Assembly (NCBI GenBank): GCA_043228905.1
Contig: JBHGNT010000015.1
Coordinates: forward strand, 20,088,001-20,152,000
Length of the DNA: 64,000 bases
Origin: Azolla caroliniana
Taxonomy: Eukaryota; Polypodiophyta
Direction: 5' to 3'
Shown piece after piece: positions 46,601 to 60,410 of this stretch; the first letter of the stretch is position 1; each line of letters opens with the position of its first letter. A model generated the notes under the pieces. The model had not been told where the DNA came from, searched no databases, and was given only the letters and a program-made list of their open reading frames with translations. Made by a program: the position numbers and the translations under genes.

Positions 46601-47810
46601 AGTGTTGCTCTTCATGCGCTAGATTCATCAACTTTTCCAACAATGAAAAGTGCCACAAAAGAAATCCTTTTAGCCTTTCAACATATTTCTTCACCCCAAC
46701 TTGTGAATAGAAAGTAATGGCATTTTCTCATACTCCAATTGAACCATAACCTCGATGCCTTAAGTACTACAAGATAACCTAGAAATAAGGCATCATTCCA
46801 CCCAACTTCACATATGCAAAAACCCATTTGAGTGGAGATCTTACTACTAGCCATGGCCTAGACCACATCCCATAGATCATAAATGATCTCTCGTGGAGGT
46901 TAAAACTTTATCCATCTATTTATATCTCATTATACGACCACGTTCTTATGGAACGACATGGGAGTCTCCAATTGATCAATTGGACTTTTGGGTTTATGTG
47001 AGACAAATTTATTCACACAAATAGATTTCAGTGCATAACATGTACGTTGGAGTCTGGACACATTGTTCTTGTAATTTATGGCAATCATTTATGCCTTTTA
47101 GATAAAACATCAATGACATTTAATATTATGTGTACACGAAAAAGTCATTACTAACGAGTTAGTCTAATCTTACATATTTTATGAAACACAAGAAACAACG
47201 ACATCAATACATAGCAAGTTGGAAGAAAAAATAGACACGACTTATTGGAAATTGTTTAGAATTTATAGAAATGTCAAGGATAATTTTGGAGAATGAGAGT
47301 TTCAGCATTGATTTCAGTACAGATAGCACAAAGAAACAAGGGAAACATTCCCTTTGTGTTTAAGACAAAGGAAGAAGTGTTTCTTGGTCATGCCCACAAC
47401 TGACCCCATGAATTGGTTTTGTCACGTGGGGTCTTCTACTCGATGGAAGGTTGAACAAATTGATACATTTGGATGCAACTTGCATGGATAGAAAACAAAT
47501 TTCAAAAAAAAAGACAAGACCAGTATGTGGTAAAGCACAATGTGCGAGAATTGCCTTTACAATTGCACGAGGTGTGTGATGTCCCCACCGATTTGATCAG
47601 ACAAATAATTGCACATAGATAGATACAAGAGCTAGCTCGATGCGATGTCTGCATTTTAAATATGCCAAAAACAAGGGACATAGTTGTAAAGCTTGTGCTC
47701 TATGACCTTACGGGCCTTGGCTTGGAAGTTTCGGGGGTGATGACAAGCGGCATGAGGGTCGAAATGGTTGGCGCAAGCAAAACGGTGCTAGCTAACCATT
47801 TCAACCTCCT
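43621..47810. other. long AT-rich intergenic stretch
   Basis: I see no gene, LTR pair or clear transposase here. Short frames up to about 108 codons occur (for example minus strand 45157-45483), but none has a recognisable motif. Confidence 0.45.
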
Positions 47811-47814
47811 CTCT

Positions 47815-48110
47815 CTCAACTGATTGCTCACTCATGAATTCGTGTTGTCGGGGTCTACACTAACCATTAATCAACATCTTCGTCTTCGTCTCCGTACCTC
47901 TCAACCCCCCCCCCCCAGTCTGATTGCTCATTTGTGAGTTTGTGTTATTAGGGTCTTGTATCTGTATCACTCTCTCTCTCTCTCTCTCCATTGACTGTTG
48001 GCTTGTAAATTCGTGTTGTTGGGCTCCACACTAGCCATTTCTCTCTCCCCTGCGACTGCTCATTTTGTGAAGTTGTGGTGTTGTTGGGGTCCACATCCCA
48101 TTTTCTTATG
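47815..48110 (+). repeat. degenerate tandem repeat with CTGATTGCTCA...TTCGTGTTGT units
   Basis: Four loose units begin near 47818, 47921, 47990 and 48052. Each reads roughly (T/C)GA(T/C)TGCTCA..TGT(G/A)A(A/G)TT(C/T)GTG.TGTT(G/A)GG(G/C)TC.ACA, separated by CT tracts and a C-run (47905-47917). Confidence 0.65.
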
Positions 48111-48251
48111 TAATTCCCCGAGACGTGAGACTCGATTGGATCTATTATGAGGGCGAGTTCATGTAGAAATGGATTGGGTGTGGAGGATGAGAAGGGTAGT
48201 GGGCATGCCATGGGCCCGATTTGGCCGCCCAAATGGAACACTCATGAGAAT

Positions 48252-48421
48252 GCGCGCGCGTGCGCGCGTGTGTGTGTGTGAGAGAGAGAGAGAGAGAAAG
48301 AGATGTTTTGTGATGAAACCTCTCCCTCCATCACACATACGTACATACAATACAATACATACATACATACATACATACATACATACATACAATACATACA
48401 TACAATACATACATACATACA

Positions 48422-48450
<29 letters not shown>
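48252..48450 (+). repeat. compound microsatellite: (GC/GT)n, (AG)n, (ATAC)n
   Basis: GCGCGCGTGCGCGCGTGTGTGTG, then AG units to about 48297, then a long ATAC/ACAT run from about 48337 to 48450 with a few ACAATAC interruptions. Low-complexity only, although a long frame of Tyr/Met/Cys repeats results. Confidence 0.9.
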
Positions 48451-48454
<4 letters not shown>

Positions 48455-48699
48455 GTAATAATGTAATTATGTATGTATGTAGATACATATGTATATGTTT
48501 TGGCTTCTCTCTTTTGTTTGGCTTAAGCACACGCTTTCCTCCTTCAACAAAAGATATTAAGAATATACAGAAAGATAGATAATATATGTACAGAAAGGAC
48601 TGACAAACAGACAGACAGAGAGACAGGCAGACAGAATGACAGGAAGAAAGAAAGATAATAGATAGATAAATTTAAGGCTTTCTTATTTTATTATATGCT

Positions 48700-49691
48700 C
48701 GCCATGGTAGTGCTCGCCGTCACCATCGCCATCGCCATCGCCGTCGCCATCGATCCATTTTTACCTTCCAATGCTTTCCGAACCTCAACCCTAACCCTAA
48801 CCTCTTAGTGAGAGAGTCTCTATGCCCTTTTGGATCCCCCCCCCCCGCCCCCTTTATCGATTCTTTTGCAGAAGAAGATGGCCTTGGCTTCTCTGCAGGT
48901 TTCTAAGTCATCTTTCATCAGCATGATCCCCTCTCCTTTCTCATAGAAAAAGGTTTGTCTTTAATCTCTTTCTCTCTCCCCTCCTGTTATGAAATCATCA
49001 TCATCACCACCACCATCATCATCATCGTTCCTTCTGTGCTTTGTTCAACCTTTCAAGGGTTCATCCCTTTGAGAATTCCATTTCATTGAAAATATATATT
49101 TGGATTGTGATTTATTGTTCATAATTCTGGTTCCTTGATTAAATGATGGAAGCTATGGGGAGTACCATAGCTGAATTTTGATCCTTAAATTCCTTTTCTC
49201 GTTTCTCTGCTTTACCTTGAGTGTCTCCTAAAATCTTGATCAATATACCGTTTCTCTCTAGAATGGTACTTTAGTCATAGCAGAATTTCGATGTGTAAGA
49301 TTCTCAATCACAAATACTGATTATCGGACCTGTGGGATGATCATTGCTAAATCTGATCCTTAGATTCTCATTCTCTTCATCATGTCTTTTTCCTATCCTT
49401 TCCTTCCTTCTTTCTATCTGGACTGTAAAATTGCATTCCATGCAAAAGGAATTTGTATGAATCTTGATAAATTTTCGGTTTTCTTCTTTTTCTTCATTAC
49501 GAAAATACTGATTTCTAGAATGCATCGTAACTAAAAGATTATTTCTTTAGATCACACTCTTTGTTTTTTATCCAATCCACCTATAAGATTTTCGCCTTAT
49601 TCAGGATTTGATTCCTTAACATGAACGTGTGTTAACATACGTTTTGAACTCAATACTGATTTTTCATCTAACAAAAGAGTTGCGTTCGTCG

Positions 49692-49730
<39 letters not shown>

Positions 49731-51760
49731 TCAATCATTTCATTTATTTTCTGTCCCACTTTTAAGGTAAAAACTTAGACTGTATCAATTTGCCTTGATG
49801 ATTTTACCATTATCAAAATACTTCTTTTCTAGAATGGAACATTCTCAGAAACAAGTATTGTGATAAAAAAATCCTCAAGCCTCACTGATATAAATACTCT
49901 CTGTTGAAGATTTGAGGAAAGTCTGAGCTCTTCAAGGTGGAACCAAAGAAGAAAAGATTGAAGGATTCATTGATAAGAGACATTAAAATGCCAACCTTTG
50001 TTCCACTGCAGAACCAGCAGATAAAACATACTCTGAATACAAGTTATATGCGAATCACATCTAATGTAATTGAAGCCTTAAAGGGGTGGCTTCTTAAAAT
50101 GGAATAGAAAATAACAGAGAACATGATCAGAGGAGAGAATATTATGGATCACGTTTGGCAATGATTATCTCTTGGTTTTAGGCCCTACATTTAAAGCTCA
50201 GGGGAAGATTTCACATGAAACTTTGTGAAGTTCCAAATTTGAATAGGAACTTCAAATTTCTGAGTACGCTAAATGATTGATATGTCATCGATATTATCTA
50301 TAGCTTCTTTCAGTCTTTCCAAATTTTAAGGCTTCATTTGAAGCCCAAATTGCCCCATTAAAGATCAAAACTCTGCTTATAATTTAAGCACTACTAAATT
50401 TCTGTCCTATTCTCATCTCTATTTTTAGTTAAACGGACATGATTTCAGCCTGCCAGGTGTCAACTCCACTAAAAATAAATTTGTAGTGATCAGCCTGGAG
50501 GATTTTGCTCCCAATTTCCAATATCAGTTTGCACCTGACAAAAGGTAAGCCTTTCAACTTCTCTCAGTTGATCTTGTCTTTCATTTCCCTGTTCACTCTT
50601 AAGATTTCAGACTTTTCACAGGTATGTCATCATTAAAAATGGATTTATATTGATTGACACCAGAGGATTTTGATCACAGCCCTTTTGAATCTAACAAAAG
50701 GTTAGCCTGTCAAATCCTGTCCAACCATTAAGATTTCTCTTTTCAGGCGTTGATTCCATTAAAATAATTTGTTATTGCTAGGCCTTAAGAATTTGACAAT
50801 ACTGCTTGTGACAGAAGATAGAAATAACATTTTGCTGCGGAATGAAATCCAAGGGAGGATTATATGATGTGTAAATTGTAGACATTGTTCATGAGTTACT
50901 TGTTGGTCTTGGCTGAAATTGCATGAGAGTTGTGATTGATTCAAGTGTTTTGGAAACCTTAATTGCATGCACATCAAAGCAATAACCTCCATTTATGCTC
51001 CATCATTAAATTTAATCAGCTGTCTTCCCTGACCTTTAATATGGATATTCTATTGAGTACACACAACATTCCTCTATAATAACCTCGTTACTACCGTCCA
51101 TTATTGCCTCAGTTTACCCTTTCCTATCCTGTATTTTGATCTCCTTTTAATAGGAATCTATATTATCACATGTGATCTGCAGATATCACTTTTCACTATT
51201 TTTTAGTCATAGAGATGCTCACAAATGTCAAATCTGATTGCTTGATCCCCAACATGCATGTTATGTATGGGGTTAACAATCTCTTTGTGTCATCCATGAT
51301 GCTTGGCGATTAATTAGCATGCCTTTTCTATGGATGAGCATGTGCCATGAACTGTAACGTCTCCCCATAATGACGAAGATAATACTGATATAATTGCTAC
51401 CTGCAATTTATATTAATCTGTATATATTTTGATAACATATGTTTCTATCGTACCATCAGAGATGTTTATGCAATCTTACTCACTAAAGTAGTCACTCCCT
51501 CTCAGTTGCTTGCTTTCCAACATAGCTATAAACATGCACAGGCATAGAATCAAATCAACAGACTCTACTTTCTACTATGTGAGAGTTCATGTATGCATGC
51601 TAATGCAGTTAATGAGGTGTTATGCATTTCAGGATTTTCTATCGTAGTATTAAGGAGAAGTACTATTTAGATCTATACTTCACATAGCTTCCTGTCAAAA
51701 TCCACACAGCTTTCCGTTTAGTAAAAAATTCTTATTGTAATTTCTTTATTTTATATGTAG
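48700..51760 (+). other. probable promoter, leader exon(s) and leader intron of the MYB-CC gene
   Basis: A (CATCGC)n tract (about 48720-48755), a CCCTAACCCTAACC telo-box-like motif (about 48789-48802) and a G/C-rich stretch precede an AAGAAGATGGCC segment near 48875-48885. The acceptor TATGTAG at 51754-51760 stands immediately before the ATG of the gene, so at least one leader exon must lie in this region. I could not fix its donor. Confidence 0.5.
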
Positions 51761-54700
51761 ATGTACGGGCCCCATTTTGGAAACCCTAGTGTGGCATTTT
51801 CGTCAGATGGATTGAATCCTAATTCTCACCAAAAACAATTGTCTTTATCTGATGATAATCTTCCTGGAGATTTGAATGCAGTGGCTTCCAATGATCCAAA
51901 GCCACGACTCCGTTGGACACCAGAGCTTCATGAACATTTTGTCAGTGCAGTGACGCAACTTGGAGGCGCTGATAGTATGCTTTGGCTCTATAAACTTGTT
52001 TTTTGTGGTGTTATAAAGGATAATAAAGCTCATTATTTTTAGTTAAGCTCTTGATCAGTTGCTCCCATTTCCAATAGGTATGTTTGGATGTATGTATATG
52101 TGCATCCATATATACATATATCAATGGCCACATTGATAAATGTACATGCATGTACATAAATATGAATGTCAATATGTGTTCTTCTGCATATTGAGTCAGG
52201 CACTGAATAGGCGAAAATCGCATAATTTTTGGCGCTTTAATTAAACTTCCCTTTTTTTCATCATTTTGGTTCATTTAGGTTTGTACAGAAATGAACATCA
52301 TGGAATTTAGGATCTCTGAATCCTGATTAAGTAGGTTAACATCAATACCCTCTACGTGAAGTCTCTATCCATGTCTATTTGTATTGTTCAGAGTGTCTGA
52401 ATGGTTGATCAATGATGACTGATGGCTGTTAATATCTCCAGACCTATACATGAGAAGCTTAAATCTACGTAATTGCCTTGTATATGTTGCGAAAAATATA
52501 TAACATGGTCATGAGGAATGACTCTTGATGCCAAATTACAAATATCTTGTAATGTAAGGTAAAATCTTGTGTATGTTGTGAATATCTTGTATATGTAAGG
52601 TACAATCTTAATGCGTATTTTCTGATTTAGTAACTCATAATATATTTTCATATTTTTATACTTATTGCTTTTTCTTTTATTCTACCCACTTTGGAAACTT
52701 GGTTGTTTTGTATATGTCATTTAAACTCAGTACCTCTTCAGATTAGTGATTCAAGTTCTAGGTACTGCTTGCAAATTCTTTTTCCACATTTCAAAAGATG
52801 CAGCTACTATAGGAATTTGACCAAATCATTGGTTCCCTTCTAATTATTGTCCCCATGGGCATCTAGAGATTTAGTGGCAATCTCATGTAACCAAACTTTA
52901 GGGTGTAAATTCGCATGTAATATTTTCTGAAAAGAGTCCGTCATTGATCCCGTTGCTTGAAAGTGGTGTGATATAGTCCTGAGGCTGTGGATCCTGATTT
53001 TCCTGTGCTGTAAATTTGTAATTTCTGTACTCATCACATGGTCGTTTATACCAGAAATCTGCCCTGCTCTAACCTGATCATCATCACGCTTTTTTCATTT
53101 AGTAGGTAACTTTTGTATATTGCAGAAAAAATCCTACAAAGTCAGATGTGCATCATCAGAAGTAAGCAGACTAGAAAATGATGCACACAAATGGAGAGAG
53201 GGAAAGTGGAAGGTGCTATGTCGTGTAAAAGGCTGACTGTATTATAAGACTCGGCACTGGATGCATATGGGTGGGAGTGGCTCCATTATATGTCCTCTTA
53301 TGGGATAAGCATACAGCTGTGAAAACAAAAGAGAGAAGAATGAGAAAACGGACATTTCTGATAAGAAATGATCATGCAAATATTTCAGTGTGTTTATGGA
53401 ACACCATGAGCAAAAGGCAAATATATATGATCATTATACATTGAATGAGATTCAAAAACAAACTTTCCTTAAGAAAGAGATACAAAAGCTGCTCCTGTCC
53501 ACTTTGCAAATTCACATTGTAGGTTAGAATGTGATGTAAAACAGAACTTGCGTGAAGGGCTGAAACTTGCTGGAAAACTCGATGTTGAAGGGATTTTGAT
53601 GGAACCTTTTGTAATATATTGACTTTATACAATGCCTGATCCCAACTTAAATCAAAATTTGGTTAATTTACCACCCCAACTTGCAACTCAGTATCTCAAG
53701 TCATCACCAACTTGGTAAGTTGGTTGGTCTATTGAACCTAAGGGTCAAATGCACATCACCGTAGTGCCATTTTTGGTTGTTCGTCAATAACATCTATTAG
53801 GAAAGGGACATTTCATCTTGATGATCAAATTGATTTGGATAAGAGCTAGAAACGACTAATCTGTAGAGGTGGTTGTGGCACTTGCGTAAAGGGAATCCCA
53901 ACAACCCATGGTTAATTATGGTAAATTATGGTTTCAGAGAAATGGAGGTAACCCTGCAAAAAGTAGAATTCCTGACTTGTGAGAAAAATGCCCCTTTCAC
54001 TTTGGTGGAACAATAAGGAGCCTACATTCATGCCACTTCTCCATAGACATATAGCCATTCTTTCATGAACACACCATAGAAACATTTAGCTGGTGATGAA
54101 ATGCCATCAAGTTTTCTCCTTTGCATTTGAGCTAACTGGATAAAAAATCAAAATAATGAAAACTACTTTTCTTAATTGCTTTTGTTCATTTTGACCCTAA
54201 TGAATGTTTAATGAAGATGTTATATGAACTGGAGTATGTTGTTTCACTTTATGCGTCTTCTTTTTAATTAAGATTCATATGATGTTACTTAATTGCTTAT
54301 AGGGAGAGACCATGTTTATTAAAGATATAATATAACTCTCTGCAGAAGCAACACCTAAGTCATTGATGAAGGTCATGAATGTGAAAGGGCTTACTTTATA
54401 CCATCTTAAGAGCCATCTCCAGGTAAATATAAAGTCTGTTAATAAATGTATTAATTTAGGCAGTGCTGTATTATTGTAACTTATGGTTGTGCTTAACCAG
54501 AAATATAGGCTAGGGAAGCAGCCTACACGAGATACCAACGTGGTTGATGGATGTAAAGAGAGTAAGTTCAGCACTTCCCTTTCCATACTTCCTATTTCTA
54601 CCTAAAGAAACTGAAAGAAAATTAAAGGATCACCTCATTCTTTTACCAGATGAACATTCTGATGTTGATGATATGGCATCGAAGAATAAAAAAGAGTGCG

Positions 54701-55702
54701 TACTCCTGTATTCTACATATACGTGTGGTTTTCATGGATAATTATGTAATTTACTAAGGAAGATAGTGGTGAAAATTGTACCATTGCTAGGTCTATAGAT
54801 ATCACAGATGCTTTGAGGCAGCAAATGGAGGTTCAGAAAACGTTGCATGCAGAGCTTGAGGTAAATGTATGTTCTAGTTAAAATGATATGTTACTTTTTG
54901 CATCAATGTTAGAATCTCCTTTCAAAGGGCCATGCTATCTCTTCACTGCATATGTTGGGGAAATTTGTCAATGTTGTAAAAGCCATTTTAGTATGAAAAC
55001 GGTTGGTGTGCATGATCTCAAACCAAAATGATGGGAGTTTTATAATGAATGCAACAAGGAACCAATTTACATAATCATATGTTTTTTTAAGTTCACCCTA
55101 AAGCTATAAATTAGTAGTTGGTATACATATAAGTGTCTGACATGACATTTAAAGCCAATGTTTAACAATGTGCTTTAGCACAATATGCCTTGTTTTTTCA
55201 ACAAATAATTAATTGGATGGTATAGGTGCGGAGACTGCTTCAGATGCGCACGGAAACACAGGGACGATATTTACAGTCAGTTCTGGAGAAAGCAAAAGAG
55301 CTTCCTTCACAAACCTCCAAGGCAATGGTTACTACTGACAAGTTTGAGCACAATTCGTATCACAATGCTTTGTCAATGATTTCTCACCCTCGGGCAAATT
55401 CCGCAAGTGAAGACAAAGGAGCTTTGGCCTATGATTTGTGCTCCATATATCCGGAACCATATCAAGATCAGTCTTGTCCGAGCTTTTTGTGGGCTCAAGA
55501 TCTTTCTTGGGTTCGGAAAAAGTCGAAATTGGACAATGGTGAAAATCAAGACTTACCTATGGTACGGGATGGAGTGTTTGTGAATGAGTCACTTGGAATA
55601 AATGAAGAAGATGCTAGACACATTGTATGCACAAACTCGAAGGTTGAATTCGGTTGGGAACAATATAATTCCTATGAAAGCTTGCCAAATTCAATTTGGT
55701 GA
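51761..55702 (+). CDS. MYB-CC (GARP) transcription factor, PHR/APL-like, 5 coding exons
   Basis: Coding exons: 51761-51974, 54346-54422, 54501-54561, 54763-54860, 55226-55702; 308 residues, closed frame. A leader intron ends exactly at the ATG. Residues about 46-105 are the single GARP/Myb-like DNA-binding domain: KPRLRWTPELHEHFVSAV, LGGADKATPKSLMKVM, GLTLYHLKSHLQKYRLGK. Residues about 130-170 form the MYB-CC coiled coil (DALRQQMEVQKTLHAELE, then ETQGRYLQSVLEKA) with the family LHAELE motif. Such proteins act as dimers in the nucleus; relatives control phosphate starvation responses (PHR1) and phloem identity (APL). The exact subgroup is not resolved. The acceptor of exon 4 (54762) is chosen because it keeps frame and gives an Asn codon across the junction; nearby alternatives exist. 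Intron 1 in the coding part is 2.4 kb. Confidence 0.9.
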
Positions 55703-58700
55703 ATTGATTCTGTACAGCTTTATTTGTAGCCTCATCTCGTCTTGAAAAAAATGGGGGTAATCTATTGCAACCAAACCAAGATTTGAGGCATTGTAATATA
55801 TTGAAGAGCAGGAATTCAGCAATCGATAGTACTCCTGGATTGCTACACTTTTGTGTATTATATTATTCATCAATAAACATTCACTAGAATGTGTATAATT
55901 GAGAATAGAGAGACTCTGATTTAATTGGTCGATCTACACTTGATTTGATTGGAATCCAAATAAACGAATATATGACTTTCCGTGATCTAGCTCTCCAATG
56001 TTGTATTTAGGGTTCATGTCTATACATATGCAGACACTATTATGCTATTGTTGATCAAAGTCACTGAATTTATAGCACCAAAAAGAAAGAAAGAAAGATA
56101 TATCAGTGCATTCAAGAAGTCAAAATGGCCTACTGAGTTTGATCAAGAGATTACATATTTAAAAACTTTCTGGTCTTTGAGAACCACAAACCACAATAAA
56201 AATAACTAATTAGTAGAACTTCACACGAGGTACCAAAGAACCTCCTCAGCTAAGGACTTGACTTTTTTGAGTTTAGACAGATGGAAATTGTTGCTTTCAA
56301 GATGTCTCCAACATGGGCCAATACAAGATGTGGAGGTCTCAGAAACAAAACAAAAAAGATGGAGAGAAGAAGAAGAAAACATTTTCAATATGTTTCATAA
56401 TTATTCACAAGAAAAGCCTTGATGCAATAATAATGTTTTTTGTATCGTACATGACAATTTTATTATTTATATGATATTTTAAACTTAACTTACACATGAA
56501 ATGCTTTAAACATTCGATATGCATTTAAAGTGTTGTGGTTAAGGGGGAATTTCTCATGCCGATGTGTGTTAAGTGTAGTTTTTTTCATAATTTTGAAATT
56601 TGGAATTTATTTTGACAATTGCAAATTCCATCTATCTCTTACAATTGATAAGCGGGTCTTGTCTTTGTGACATGGAAGTCATGGAAGATAGAACCACATG
56701 TATTGCTAGAATGCTCGTGATAAATAACTCATCTTGGCATCTCAAAAGAAAAACGCGCTTTCGATTATACTCTTGAAGAATGGGTGTGTGTTTTTTGTGA
56801 GCATTTCCTAGGGATGCACTTTTTTAGGTTTAGGCTAGCATGATAGTTTTTTATGTACATAATAAAAGTTTAATAAAATGGAACCACATAATAAAGTAAT
56901 AGAACTATTGAAACAAAAATGGTCGGATTATCTCAGATAGATGCAAAAATATTATTTTTGAGAGATGAAAATTGGGCTTGAGTGAGGTGAAGAAGAGTGC
57001 TTAACGGGATACAAAGGGGTTTTTTAGTGCACATGGTATAGGAGCATGAAGCTTATATGACAAAACAAGCTATGAAACTAATCAATTTTAAGGATATTAT
57101 ATTTGTCATGAACTACAAACATGAGCAACTTTATGTCGTTATTCTAGATGACCCCCATTGTTACATAAAAAATGTAGCCCCTCTAATTTTCTCTCAAATC
57201 TATATCTCAAAATATAGTAGCTACTCAAACCTAGAAACATTTGCAACTCTTCAATATTTTTTGGTAGGGCCACTCAATAATTGCATGAACCTTAAGTAGA
57301 TCTATGTGGATACTTTTAGTCTACATATTATGGCAGATGCAAAATATGTATTACCCACCACTTTTGGAGAAGCTTGTGAAGTATATCCTAATCATGGTTC
57401 CAAGCTTACCCACAAAATGTCGGTGGCTTGATAACCACCATCTCCACACCTTCCTTGGAAAGATCAACATTATGTTGAAGGAACATGGTTGGATCTTGGG
57501 GTTTAGAATCTTGCCAATCACTTATGAGCGCTTGGCAGTTTATTGTGCGAGTTACAAATATTGTAAAGATTCATGCACTCATATGATTTCTTCAAATTGG
57601 GAGTACTAAGTATCCAAATTCAACTCTTGCATAGTTGATTCAAATTCATTCATAGTTTTATCTTTGTGACGCAAAGTGATCTAACACATTATTGCCTTTC
57701 ATTGTTTGCAAGGGAAACATGGTGAGAAAGGCCAGTCGATAAAATGGGGACAATGTGAGTGCTTTAAAACAATAGGTTGAGCAAATCAATAACATTAGAA
57801 CCATTAATTTTAAAAGAAATGAAACTCACTCATATCACAACATGTCTAAATACACAACAATGATGAATCGCAAGACTTAACACACAATATTAAGAGAATG
57901 AAACTCACAAAATCTACACTAAAATGCCATCTACAACAATTACCATACAACAACAAGAATTATGGCTGACATAGAGTTATTAGAAATAATAGATGGTAAC
58001 ATTGACTCTCAAGGGGCTAACACTCCACTTAGGGTGCAAACATGGGGTACCAATCTTGGTCTTTGGAACCCTATATAAAATGTCTTCACATCAAACATAA
58101 TTTGTTTTCTTTCAATGTCAGAGCACGAGCATGTGTTAGCTTTGGATCCCACTACATGACATGTTAACCAATGCCCAAACTCCTTAACTCAGAATGCACA
58201 TGCTTTTTTGTCAACATTCAAGTCAAGGCATTGGATAATATTATAGAACTTGCTTTAGTAAGAGTCATTGGAACCACACATAGAATTGGTTGGAACCCAT
58301 ACTATTGTTGGCCCTTGTTAGGAAGTTCTAATGCAATGAAGGTTATGACTTAAAATCTTCACTAATTGATCAAAAATATTGTAGAACACAAATTTTGTTT
58401 TCTTTAATTTCCCAGATGCCCCTAAAGTTTTCATAACGATGATCATGAATGGCTCATCTCAACTCGAAAAGTGAGAAAAGGAGGGATATCTAAATCACTC
58501 TAAGTAGCAAACACAAGAACTAAGACAAGCATATGAGGGGAGGGGCATGTTCACATAAATCTTCGAATTGAGTATTGGCTGCCCGAGAAAGAAGAAAACA
58601 CCGTGGAGTGCTTTCAAGTGTTCCCATGAGCATTCATGAGATTCATGACGTCTTTCTCATCGTGTTCACACCTCTTTGGAGTTTTTGTAAAGATGATGAA

Positions 58701-59080
58701 GAAGAAGAGAGAAGAGCTCTGGTAGCCACATTCACTTGGTCAATTCACCTTTGCCTTCACCTTCACCTTTTCCTTACATCTTCGCCTTACACCTTTTTTC
58801 TCCCCCCAAAAAATACTACATTCGTATTAATAAAACACCCTAATGCTATACATACAAGATGTACCATTCAATAATGAGCCCCTTTTTTCTAAAGTCTTAA
58901 CCGTCGGCTTAAATAAATACTTCGGTGTAGAGTAAAACCACTCCACTTGATCAGAAATCCATCTATAAAATATGCCTCTGTCCCAAGTGGCATGAAAATC
59001 CAATTGCTTGGAGCTCTGCTTGTTGCGCATTGCCTTTTATATTATCCAAAGAACCTTTGAGATTATGCACAATCAACTTA
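55703..59080. other. intergenic sequence, no gene recognised
   Basis: The start should contain the MYB-CC 3' untranslated region. The rest is AT-rich with scattered short frames (for example 57057-57299 and 57304-57609) that contain no known motif. Probably decayed transposon sequence. Confidence 0.45.
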
Positions 59081-59465
59081 CACCTTCGCCTTCACCTTAC
59101 TTATACCTTCACCTTCTTCATGTTCATGTTAGCCTTACACCTTCACCATGAACTCCGCCTCCAACTTCACGTTCATGTTCACATGCACCTTCATCATGTT
59201 CGTGTTCGTCGTACACCTTCGCCACGATCTTCACCGTCATAACGTCGCGTTCATGTTCATGTTCATGTTCTTGTTAATGTTAATGTTCATATTCATGTTC
59301 ACGTTCTTGTTAATGTTAATGTTCATATTCATGTTCACGTTCATGTTCTTGTTAATGTTCATATTCATGTTCACTATCACCTTCATGTTCACGTTCATTG
59401 TCATCTTCATGTTCATATTCACGTTCACTGTCACCTTCATGTTCATGTTCACCTTCACATTCGCC
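58740..59465 (+). repeat. hexamer-period low-complexity tract (TTCATG / TTCACC)
   Basis: From about 59080 nearly every six bases start TTCA or TTCT, with ATGTTC, ACGTTC, ACCTTC, TTGTTAATG variants in higher-order units of about 18-60 bases. A looser CACCTT/CGCCTT run starts at about 58745. It yields long spurious frames of Phe/Met or Asn/Met repeats on both strands. Confidence 0.85.
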
Positions 59466-59562
59466 TGGTTCGGACGGGGGAGGGGAAAGCCATAGAAAGA
59501 AAGATATATTAACGTTTTCTAAGGCCAAAATAGGCGAAAATAGAGAAAGAGGCCATGGGTAA

Positions 59563-59693
59563 AAGGGGGGGGGGGGGGGGGGTAAGGGCTGGGAGGGGCA
59601 TTTGGGGAATAACAAGAAACTCAGGGTTTGTGTACAGTGTCTGTGTGTGTGGGAGAAGGAGAAGGAGAAGGAGAAGAAGGATAGGTTCACAAG

Positions 59694-59788
<95 letters not shown>

Positions 59789-59947
59789 GAGGTCTGTGTC
59801 ATCCATCCATCGTCTTCACGGAAGGAGAGAGAGAGAGAGCTCTCTCTCTCTCTCTCTCTCTCTCTATTTCTCATAGCCTCCTGCCCTGCCCTGCCCTGCC
59901 CTTCTCCACTCACTCACTCACTCACTGACTTGCCCTCCCTTTGATAT

Positions 59948-59992
<45 letters not shown>

Positions 59993-60130
59993 CGGTTTTC
60001 AAACCAAACCATGGCGAACACGCCCTTACCCTTCTTCTTCTTCTTCTTCTTCTTCTTCTTCTTCTTCTTCTTCTTTGCCCTTTCTCATCATCATCATCAT
60101 CATCATCATCATCTTCTCCTTCTTCGTCTC

Positions 60131-60175
<45 letters not shown>
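59563..60175 (+). repeat. cluster of microsatellites in the NFRKB-like gene leader region
   Basis: In order: a G-run (59567-59582), GGAGAA repeats (about 59653-59680), (AG)n (59695-59737), (AC)n (59738-59785), AG then CT forming a self-complementary GAGAGAGCTCTCTC block (about 59824-59866), CCTGC and CACT runs, (AG)n (about 59947-59990), (CTT)n (60030-60075), (ATC)n (about 60086-60113) and (CT)n (about 60136-60173). The last ones are probably in the transcribed leader. Confidence 0.88.
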
Positions 60176-60179
<4 letters not shown>

Positions 60180-60410
60180 TTACCCCTTCTTTCCCTTTTC
60201 CCCTGCTCCTCCCTAACCCTAATCCTCCCTCTGTTCTGTTCTGTTCTGTTCTCCGTTCAACCTCCCTTCCCCAATCCTCGCATCTGCTCTCCCCATCGCC
60301 ATCGCCATCGCCATCGCCAAGAGGGAAAGGGAACCTCTTCTCCCTCTCCCTCTCCCTCTCTGTTCGTCTGTTCCTCTCCCCTCCCCTTCTCCTTCTCCTC
60401 GTTACTACTG

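Noticed and set aside
48169-48582. 137-codon frame and reverse frames of Tyr/Met/Cys repeats
   Set aside because: Created by the ATAC and AG microsatellites.
59148-59495. 115-codon Phe/Met-rich frame and its reverse (Asn/Met-rich)
   Set aside because: Pure product of the six-base repeat; no start context or family similarity.
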